Shown here: piece after piece, positions 50,382 through 64,000 of the stretch
Layout: every line of letters starts with the position of its first letter
Position numbering within the stretch: the stretch's first letter is position 1
Source: Roseivivax jejudonensis
GTDB taxonomy: Bacteria; Pseudomonadota; Alphaproteobacteria; Rhodobacterales; Rhodobacteraceae
Length of the DNA: 64,000 nt
Assembly: GCF_900172265.1 (NCBI RefSeq)
Contig: NZ_FWFK01000004.1
Location: forward strand, 372,001-436,000
Direction of reading: 5' to 3'
Notes under the pieces: model-generated
Told to the model about the DNA's origin: nothing
The model's database searches: none
Seen by the model: only the letters and a program-made list of their open reading frames with translations
Translations under genes and position numbers: made by a program

Positions 50382-51587
50382 TCACGACACGAACAACTGT
50401 GCGCCGAACGGCGCCTCCGGTGCGCCGCGCGGCGTCACCCAGACGACAGGAAAGCGTGGCGGAGGGCCAAGCGGCGCGTCCAGGTCCGTCATCACCACGA
50501 CGACCGACGGGCCGAGCGTCCGGCACCGCGCCATCAGCGGACCGAAATCGGTGCCGCCCCCCGTCCGCATCTCGACAAGGTCCGGCAGACCCGCCGCTCC
50601 GGGCGCGAGCTTTTCTTCGAAATGCACGTCGTCGTCAAAGCCCAGCACCCAGGTTTCGGCCCCGCTGCGGCGCGCGACACCCCGCAATTCGGCCGCAAAC
50701 AGCCCGAGCATCTGGGTATCGACTGAACTGGAGGTGTCGATGGCGGCCACCACGCGGGGCGCCTCGGTCATACGTTGGCGCCCCGGCGCGACCGGGGGCC
50801 CTTCGCGCCCCTCGCCCCGTGCCAGCGCGTCCGCCGCCGCCCAGCGCCCCGAAGGCCGCCGCCACGTCGGCCGCGGTGCCTCGATCAGCGCCCGGGCAAG
50901 CAGGCGACGCAGGCGCCGCTCCCAAGCGATCCGGGGCGGCGCACTATCGGCCAGACGGCCGAGCACCGCGCCTATTCCGCTGCCTGCCCCCCGCCCGACC
51001 GAGAGCGCGCGTTCCAGGTGGCCCGCCCAGGTTTCCGCGTCCTGGTGCGCGGTCCCGCCCTGCCCCGGCGCCAGATCCGAGACGAAGGCGCGGGCCGCGC
51101 CGTAGTCCCCCGCGCGCCGCATGGTTCCCGCGTCGTGGTGAAGCCGAAGAGCCAGCCGGTCGGCATCCCATTCCGCCAGCGCCGCGGCGGGCGTGCCTGT
51201 CGCCTCACCGATCTCGTCCAGAAGCTCGACCAGCGACACGCGTGGTCGGGGCAGCGTGTGGCCCGCAGACGTCAGCGTGTCGTTGACGATCGCGTCGGCG
51301 GCCAGCGCGTAGAGAGCGGGATCGAAGGCCGACCCGATCCGGTCGGCCATCGCGTCGGCGCGGGGTCCATGGCGCAGCGCGACGTGCAGCACGTGATGCG
51401 CCGCGATCCCCACCTGTTCGGCGACCGGCCGGGTGTCGAAGCCCGGACCGTAGCGGATCGTCTCGCCCTCCGTCCGCGTAGGCCCTGGATCGTCGCGATG
51501 CGTGCACCACAGCGCCAGCGTCGCCAGGCCCGGATCGACCTCGCCCAGATGACCCAGGGCCGTCCTTGCGCGGCTCGAATGGATCAC
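50382..51587 (-). CDS. VWA-like protein with metallopeptidase-type domain (DUF2201)
   Basis: A 401-residue protein. N-terminal putative-metallopeptidase domain with AAHHVLHVALRHG (H64, H65, H68, H73); relatives have HExxH here, so the catalytic glutamate seems replaced by histidine. C-terminal VWA-like domain with the metal-ion site D283-T-S285-S-S287, TGGGTDF and MTDLDAP. It lies after a MoxR-type AAA+ gene and overlaps it by four bases. MoxR ATPases and VWA proteins usually act together as metal-insertion or assembly chaperones. Target unknown. Confidence 0.8.
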   Translation of the reverse strand: MIHSSRARTALGHLGEVDPGLATLALWCTHRDDPGPTRTEGETIRYGPGFDTRPVAEQVGIAAHHVLHVALRHGPRADAMADRIGSAFDPALYALAADAIVNDTLTSAGHTLPRPRVSLVELLDEIGEATGTPAAALAEWDADRLALRLHHDAGTMRRAGDYGAARAFVSDLAPGQGGTAHQDAETWAGHLERALSVGRGAGSGIGAVLGRLADSAPPRIAWERRLRRLLARALIEAPRPTWRRPSGRWAAADALARGEGREGPPVAPGRQRMTEAPRVVAAIDTSSSVDTQMLGLFAAELRGVARRSGAETWVLGFDDDVHFEEKLAPGAAGLPDLVEMRTGGGTDFGPLMARCRTLGPSVVVVMTDLDAPLGPPPRFPVVWVTPRGAPEAPFGAQLFVS

Positions 51588-52687
51588 GCGAGGCCCGCCG
51601 CGTCGCGCTCGGCCATGTAGGCGGCATAGACCTCGGACCGGGCAAAGGCCGCCTGCCAGCCGCGGTCGAACGCCTTGCGGATCAAGACCTCGAAGCCGAA
51701 GCTTACCAGCTCGGCCAGCGGCAGCGCGCGCTGTGCGGGGGCCCTAAGGTCGCGAATGTCCGCGAGGACCTCGATCGTGGTGTCGATCGTGTCGGGCGTC
51801 GCGCGCGCGGCCAGCGCATAGCCGAGCGCTGTAAGCCCGTTCAGCCCGTCGGGATAGAGAGCCGCACGATCGCGCCGCGGCGCTGCCAAAAGTGCCTCGA
51901 GATCGAGCGCCGCAGCGATCTCGTCGGCGACGAGCTCGTATTCGGCCGCTGCCGCCACGCCCACCGTCCCGGCGATCATCGCGTGGCGCTGGCGGCGGTC
52001 CGTCACCGCGGCGACGATGCGGCTGACCCGTGTCCAGGCGCGCGGAGTGGCGGCCACGGTCTCTCCGCGCCGGATCGCGGCCTCGGTCGTTTCCAGAAGA
52101 TCGGGCCTCGCGCGCAGGAACGCCACGACCGAGGGATGGATACCCGCGCCCACGGCATAGCGTTCGACCCAGTCGCGCGCATCCGCCCCGACGACGAGGT
52201 GCACCAGCCGATCCGACAGCGCGGTCCCCATCTCGTAGGCGATTGCGCCATCCTCGACAGTGTTGCCCGCGGCGACGACGAGGGTCGCATCGGGCAACCG
52301 GTAGGTGCCGACGCGGCGCTCCTGCAAAAGGCCGTAGACGGTCGGCTGCAAGGCGGGCGCCGCAGCGGTCAACTCGTCGAGGAAAAGCACGGATGGCGCG
52401 TCGCCATGCGGCAGATCCTCGGGCGGATACCACAGCGTGCGCCGCGTCTCGTGGTCGTAATACGGCAGGCCGCGGAGGTCCTGCGGCTCGATCGTGCTGA
52501 GACGCAGGTCGTGCAGGACCGCACCATGGCGGGCGGCCAGCGTCTGCACGATCTCGGTCTTGCCGACGCCGGGGCGCCCGTGCAGCATCCAGGATGCAGT
52601 CAAGTCGCCGTCCGCCTGTGCCCGCCACGCGGCGCCCAGGATCTCGAGCGCGTCGCCCGGCGCGACCTCGGCGGCGTTGACGCTCAT
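51584..52687 (-). CDS. MoxR-type AAA+ ATPase
   Basis: A 367-residue AAA+ ATPase. Walker A GRPGVGKT at residues 37-44, Walker B VLFLDELT at about 100-107, sensor-like AAGNTVEDGA, and ATPRAWTRVSRI. The N-terminal half is that of MoxR/RavA relatives (RLSTIEPQDLRGLPYY). It overlaps the gene before it and the VWA gene after it (ATGA each), so the three are made together. Confidence 0.85.
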   Translation of the reverse strand: MSVNAAEVAPGDALEILGAAWRAQADGDLTASWMLHGRPGVGKTEIVQTLAARHGAVLHDLRLSTIEPQDLRGLPYYDHETRRTLWYPPEDLPHGDAPSVLFLDELTAAAPALQPTVYGLLQERRVGTYRLPDATLVVAAGNTVEDGAIAYEMGTALSDRLVHLVVGADARDWVERYAVGAGIHPSVVAFLRARPDLLETTEAAIRRGETVAATPRAWTRVSRIVAAVTDRRQRHAMIAGTVGVAAAAEYELVADEIAAALDLEALLAAPRRDRAALYPDGLNGLTALGYALAARATPDTIDTTIEVLADIRDLRAPAQRALPLAELVSFGFEVLIRKAFDRGWQAAFARSEVYAAYMAERDAAGLA

Positions 52688-53388
52688 GCCCCGGCCTCCA
52701 CCGGTTCCCCCGTGCGGGCAATCCAGGCCGCCATGCGCGCATGCCCCGAAACCGAGCGCGCGTCGATCTCTACCTCGCGGACATAGGTGTCCTCGCGCTG
52801 GTTCGCGGCCAGAAGGTGGGCCTCGGTCAGCTCTGCATCGAAAAGCCCCGCGTGCAGGATCGCGCGGTCATCCGCCTGGAGGTCCAGAAGGTGCGGCGCT
52901 GGGTGTGCCGATTGAACCGACACCAACGTCAGGGGCGGCACGCGGGCAAGCTCGGACTGCTCGACGACAAGGCGCAGATCGCCTTCGCGCAGGTCGTGCG
53001 CCGCCGCGATCCGGCGCAGGCAGCCGCGCGCGCGGAAGGCCAGGCGGTCGAGCCGCCGCCCGGCCTCGTCGGCGTCGACCCGCCGCTTGCGCGCCTCGGG
53101 GGCCAGCCGCAGCACGCGCATCTCGACAAGCGACAGCACGATCACCATCGGCAATGGCGCCTGCGCGATGGGCAGCGCCAGATGCGGCCAGATTGCCATT
53201 GCCAGCAGAAAAGGGATCAATGCCGAGACGTAGCGCAGGATCTGAACCTCGAAGATCAGCCGCGCGAGATCGCGCCCACAAATGCCGCGCCGGGGCCACG
53301 GCATGATCCGGCCGAACACCTTCTTGGGCAGGCTGCGCGTGTCGAGCGCGGCGGGGTTCAGCACGGTTTCTCGCGTCAGCACGAACAT
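52684..53388 (-). CDS. Membrane protein of the MoxR-VWA operon, unknown
   Basis: A 234-residue protein with two adjacent hydrophobic helices (about 54-74 and 76-96, ALIPFLLAMAIWPHLAL and PLPMVIVLSLVEMRVL). The N-terminal part is basic; the C-terminal 130 residues are soluble and Arg/Asp-rich, and would face the cytoplasm. I recognise no family. As first gene of the operon it may anchor the ATPase-VWA pair at the membrane, which is inference from order and overlaps. Confidence 0.7.
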   Translation of the reverse strand: MFVLTRETVLNPAALDTRSLPKKVFGRIMPWPRRGICGRDLARLIFEVQILRYVSALIPFLLAMAIWPHLALPIAQAPLPMVIVLSLVEMRVLRLAPEARKRRVDADEAGRRLDRLAFRARGCLRRIAAAHDLREGDLRLVVEQSELARVPPLTLVSVQSAHPAPHLLDLQADDRAILHAGLFDAELTEAHLLAANQREDTYVREVEIDARSVSGHARMAAWIARTGEPVEAGA

Positions 53389-53533
53389 GGGGTCTCGCGG
53401 CGTGGTCGAAGCTTAATCCACGATGTGCGCCCCGTCCGCCTGGCTGCAAGGCCCGCTTTGCCGCAGGGGCACGGCGTCGCACGTCGCACGAGGTTACGCG
53501 CGCGATGGTCCCGCTGCTAGCTTTCGCGGACCC

Positions 53534-54031
53534 TCAGTAGATGTAGCGGATTTGATCGGTCCAGTAGCGTTCGATCCGGCGCAGGCTGTGCGTGATCTCG
53601 TCGAACCCTTCGCGGCCGACGACGCCGCTGGTATGCAGCCCCTCCGCCTGACGTTCGAAGAGTTGCTGCACGATATCGCGGATGTGGCGCCCCCGCTCGG
53701 TCAGCCGCACCCGGACAGAGCGCCGGTCAATCTCGCACCGCTGGTGGTGCATGTAGCCGGTCTCGACCAGCTTCTTGAGATTGTAGCTGACGTTGGAGCC
53801 CTGGTAGTAGCCACGGCTCTTCAGCTCGCCCGCCGTCACCTCGTTGTCGCCGATGTTGAACAGCAGCAGCGCCTGCACGGCGTTGATCTCGAGGATCCCG
53901 ACACGCTCGAACTCGTCCTTGATGACATCGAGCAACAGCCGGTGCAGCCGCTCCACCAGCGACAGCGCATCGAGATAGCCGGCCATGAAGCTCGATCGTT
54001 CCGCCGGGGCCAGTGTCGAATGCACGCTCAT
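53534..54031 (-). CDS. MarR-type regulator, LdtR/PetP-like
   Basis: A 165-residue winged-helix regulator. The conserved core reads RLHRLLLDVIKDEFERVG, AVQALLLFNIGDNEVTAGELKSRGYYQGSNVSYNLKKLVETGY and RRSVRVRLTERG, a strongly conserved alphaproteobacterial MarR group that includes LdtR, a regulator of an L,D-transpeptidase gene, and PetP of Rhodobacter. It has about 148 bases before the MoxR operon. petR is not next to it. Targets cannot be read from this window. Confidence 0.88.
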   Translation of the reverse strand: MSVHSTLAPAERSSFMAGYLDALSLVERLHRLLLDVIKDEFERVGILEINAVQALLLFNIGDNEVTAGELKSRGYYQGSNVSYNLKKLVETGYMHHQRCEIDRRSVRVRLTERGRHIRDIVQQLFERQAEGLHTSGVVGREGFDEITHSLRRIERYWTDQIRYIY

Positions 54032-54115
54032 CGAAGTCTCCAGTTCCCTAGTGGGACGGAGATTCGTCGAAAATTCCTGACAAGCTGTTAAGTCTCGCGC
54101 AGTGACGCGCCGACT

Positions 54116-54384
54116 TCAGCGCGCGACCTCCAGCGTGCTCCGGACATGCGCGATCAGCGGCGCGTGTTGCTCGGGCGGCGGCTGCTGGCCGCTGACCCAC
54201 GCATAGAGATCCTGGTCGCTCTCGTCGAGCAGCGCCTCGTAGGCGTCGAGCTCCGCATCCGACATGTCGTCGAGCGCGGCGTCGGCAAAGCGCATCAGGA
54301 TCAGGTCCATCTCCTTGATCCCCCGGCGCATCGAACGCATGCGCAGACGTTTCAGCCGCACCTCGCGCGGTTCGGCCGCCGCGG

Positions 54385-54388
<4 letters not shown>
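54116..54388 (-). CDS. sdhE: Succinate dehydrogenase assembly factor SdhE
   Basis: A 90-residue protein that helps attach FAD to the flavoprotein subunit of succinate dehydrogenase. The family signature R-M-R-S-M-R-R-G-I-K-E-M-D and LDAYEALLDESDQDLYAWVSG is intact. Its ATG overlaps the stop of the XRE regulator (ATGA at 54385-54388), an unusual coupling for this gene. Confidence 0.93.
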
Positions 54389-56077
<1,689 letters not shown>

Positions 56078-56094
56078 ACCCAGGGAGGAGCACC

Positions 56095-56496
56095 ATGTCG
56101 GGACCGCTGCCGGACTACTATTTTCGCGTCCGCGAAAACGGCGCCTTCGTGTATCGCATCGACGCGGAGAACAGGCACCGACGCATCGAGATGGAACAGA
56201 TTGCCGTGGTCAACATCCGCAACGGCGAGATCAAGCCTCACGGATCGCGCACGCTCGACGATGCCGACATGGCCGAGATCCGCCGCTGGATGACCGAGCG
56301 CCAGGCGCTTCTGGCAATGCGCGACATCGACGACATCCATCGCACCGTCGACCACCTGAACCTGACGGCGCACTGGGCGCAGAGCCGCGCCACCGACGAC
56401 CAGCTCGAAGAGGTGACCGACGCGCTTCTTCTGGCGATGCACGACCTGCGCACGGTCCTCGTGCGCAAGAAGGCCGACCGGCTGGCCGGCGAGTGA
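56095..56496 (+). CDS. Small conserved protein downstream of aspartate aminotransferase
   Basis: A 133-residue cytoplasmic protein, start supported by GGGAGGAG. It begins with a beta-rich stretch (YYFRVRENGAFVYRIDAENRHRRIEMEQIAVVNIRNGEIKPHG) and continues as helices (ADMAEIRRWMTERQALLAMRDIDDIHRTVDHLNLTAHWAQ). I recognise it as a Rhodobacterales-type conserved hypothetical without a known function. It is probably co-transcribed with the aminotransferase. Confidence 0.8.
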   Translation: MSGPLPDYYFRVRENGAFVYRIDAENRHRRIEMEQIAVVNIRNGEIKPHGSRTLDDADMAEIRRWMTERQALLAMRDIDDIHRTVDHLNLTAHWAQSRATDDQLEEVTDALLLAMHDLRTVLVRKKADRLAGE

Positions 56497-56503
56497 TCGC
56501 GCT

Positions 56504-57517
56504 TCAGGCCACGTCGTAGTAGGCGCGATACCACGCGACGAAGCGGGCGACACCCTCGGCCACGGGCGTCGACGGCCGATACCCAGTGAGCCGTTCGAGC
56601 AGGGTTGCGTCTGCCCACGTGGCGGGCACGTCGCCCGGCTGCATCGGCATCAGGTTGCGCGTCGCCGGGCGCCCCGTCGCCGCTTCTATCGCGTCGATGA
56701 ACGCGCCGAGTTCGACCGGTTCGGAATTCCCGATGTTCACGACGCGGAACGGCGCGACCGGCGACAGGCTGTCGCCCTCGGGCACGGCGCCGTCCGCCGG
56801 ACGCTCGGGCACCGCACGGGCGAGTCGCACGATCGCCTCCACGAGATCGTCGATGAAGGTGAAGTCGCGGCGCATGTTGCCGTGGTTGTAGACGTCGATT
56901 GGCGCGCCCTCGAGGATCGCGCGGGTGAACCGGAAAAGCGCCATGTCCGGGCGCCCCCACGGCCCGTAGACCGTGAAGAAGCGGAACATGGTCGTCGGCA
57001 ACGCGAAGAGATGCGCATATGAATGCGCCATGCTTTCGGTCGCCTTCTTCGTCGCGGCGTAGAACGACATCTGGTGATCCGCGCGGTCGGTCTCAACATA
57101 CGGCATGTGGTCGTTTGCCCCGTAGGCCGATGAGGTCGAGGCCAGCAGCAGATGCCGCGGCGGATGCGCCCGCGCCGCCTCGAGCAGCTCGAACGTGCCG
57201 GCGAGGTTGCTCTCGAGGTAGCTGCGCGGCGCCTCGATCGACGCGCGCACGCCGGCCTGCGCGGCAAGGTGGATCACGAGGTCGGGCTGCTCGCGCGCGA
57301 ACAGCGCGGCGAGCCGGCCGGGCTCCTCCAGCCGGGCGATCTCGGGCACGAAGGTGTCGTAGGGCGCCAGAAGCGCATGGCGCGCCTCCTTCAGCGCGAC
57401 ATCGTAATAGTCCGTCATCGCGTCGAGCCCGACGACCCGCATGCCGTCATCGAGGAGCCGCTTGGCGACGTGAAAGCCGATGAAGCCGGCCGAGCCGGTC
57501 ACGAGGACGGTCTGCAT
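56504..57517 (-). CDS. NAD-dependent nucleotide-sugar epimerase (UDP-glucuronate 4-epimerase type)
   Basis: A 337-residue extended SDR. Cofactor loop VTGSAGFIGFHVA, IHLAAQAGVRASIEAPRSYLESNLAGTFELLE, catalytic YAATKKA, and FFTVYGPWGRPDMALFRFT typical of UDP-glucuronate 4-epimerases that supply UDP-galacturonate for surface polysaccharides. The start at 57517 is that of the Rossmann domain. It converges on the preceding genes; no sugar-polymer cluster is near. Confidence 0.9.
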   Translation of the reverse strand: MQTVLVTGSAGFIGFHVAKRLLDDGMRVVGLDAMTDYYDVALKEARHALLAPYDTFVPEIARLEEPGRLAALFAREQPDLVIHLAAQAGVRASIEAPRSYLESNLAGTFELLEAARAHPPRHLLLASTSSAYGANDHMPYVETDRADHQMSFYAATKKATESMAHSYAHLFALPTTMFRFFTVYGPWGRPDMALFRFTRAILEGAPIDVYNHGNMRRDFTFIDDLVEAIVRLARAVPERPADGAVPEGDSLSPVAPFRVVNIGNSEPVELGAFIDAIEAATGRPATRNLMPMQPGDVPATWADATLLERLTGYRPSTPVAEGVARFVAWYRAYYDVA

Positions 57518-57639
57518 GTGGCGCTCTCCGGAATGCTGGCGGATCGCGCTCCATTCACCATGCCGGGCGCACGAAGGAAAGGGGCGGCGCGACCCGGGAC
57601 CTTTCCGCAGCGACCGCCCCACGCATCCGGCTGGCACGG

Positions 57640-57671
57640 AAAAGGCCCCCGGCGATTGCCGGGGGCCTTTT
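57640..57671 (-). terminator. Bidirectional terminator downstream of rpoC
   Basis: AAAAGGCCCCCGGC, loop GATT, GCCGGGGGCCTTTT: a perfect 14-base-pair stem with U-rich ends in both directions. It lies 22 bases beyond the rpoC stop and ends the rpoBC transcript. Confidence 0.92.
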
Positions 57672-57692
57672 GTCCGCGATGCGGTGCCGTGA

Positions 57693-61949
<4,257 letters not shown>

Positions 61950-61982
61950 GTCTTCCTCATGTCGAAGAGGGTGCGGGGGAGG

Positions 61983-62007
61983 CACCGGCGCGGGGTCCGC
62001 GCCGGTG
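61983..62007 (-). other. Stable stem-loop in the rpoB-rpoC gap
   Basis: CACCGGCGCGG and CCGCGCCGGTG pair perfectly over 11 bases around GGT, in the 89-base gap between rpoB and rpoC. There is no T tract, and both genes are essential on one mRNA, so it is not a terminator; an RNase site or stability element is more likely. Confidence 0.5.
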
Positions 62008-62038
62008 GCGAGCGAAGAGGCGCGTCAGGCGCCTGTCC

Positions 62039-64000
<1,962 letters not shown>

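Noticed and set aside
50320-53545. 15-base direct repeat CAGTAGATGTAGCGG near 50320 and 53530
   Set aside because: One copy is the end of the MarR gene (R-Y-I-Y-stop on the minus strand), the other spans the peptidase stop; no third copy or flanking features, so chance is likely.

Overview
The window is about 64 kb of uniformly GC-rich (roughly two-thirds G+C), densely packed bacterial DNA. Gene content points to a Rhodobacterales alphaproteobacterium (Paracoccaceae/Roseobacteraceae type) with bacteriochlorophyll genes. The evidence is bchE-bchJ behind FnrL- and PpsR/CrtJ-type sites, an atpHAGDC F1 operon separate from F0, an NDUFS4-type complex I accessory subunit, SdhE, and rpoB-rpoC in the usual alphaproteobacterial form. 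No insertion sequence, integrase, prophage or CRISPR array was seen. Most genes have good Shine-Dalgarno (SD) sequences, and many overlap by ATGA or TGATG.

Layout. 1-1.95 kb: a persulfide-detoxification locus (edge of an ArsR-type repressor, palindromic operator, two YeeE/YedE-type membrane proteins, an ETHE1/Blh-like sulfur dioxygenase). 1.95-3.6 kb: a minus-strand operon of three exported proteins that all carry CxxxC, one SCO/SenC-like. 3.7-6.8 kb: complex I accessory subunit, then bchE, bchJ and a small ORF. 6.8-15.1 kb: tRNA-Arg(UCU), katG, uvrB, a small membrane protein, a universal stress protein, an AhpD-like protein, a lipoprotein and glycerate 2-kinase. 15.1-24.9 kb: the pxpBCA 5-oxoprolinase operon, a CoA-binding protein, a candidate sRNA/terminator region, an orphan molybdopterin hydroxylase large subunit, a decarboxylase with a divergent Lrp regulator, a hydrolase/isomerase pair and prs. 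25-30.5 kb: an H-type lectin-domain protein and the atpHAGDC operon. 30.7-35.8 kb: methyltransferase and gloB (divergent), clpA, and an M23 peptidase coupled to it. 35.8-39.1 kb: a MotA/MotB-like stator pair whose MotB partner has a very long Ala/Glu-rich coiled coil. 39-43 kb: ChaC-like enzyme, DUF2125 protein, an M20 deacylase, panC and a short leader ORF. 43-50.3 kb: a peptide-type ABC importer operon with a GNAT, an SDR and a DmpA-type peptidase. 50.4-53.4 kb: a tightly coupled membrane protein / MoxR AAA+ / VWA operon. 53.5-57.5 kb: LdtR/PetP-like MarR regulator, XRE-SdhE pair, aspartate aminotransferase, a conserved small protein and a nucleotide-sugar epimerase. 57.6-64 kb: rpoC and the 3' half of rpoB.

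Most of this is chromosomal housekeeping. The parts most likely to be under-described are the stator pair with the oversized periplasmic coiled coil, the membrane/MoxR/VWA operon with an altered HExxH-like motif, the exported CxxxC trio next to the sulfide locus, the 36-codon ORF coupled to panC, and the structured intergenic region near 18.2 kb. The bchE promoter shows an unusually clear arrangement of an FNR box followed by a near-perfect TGT-N12-ACA palindrome.
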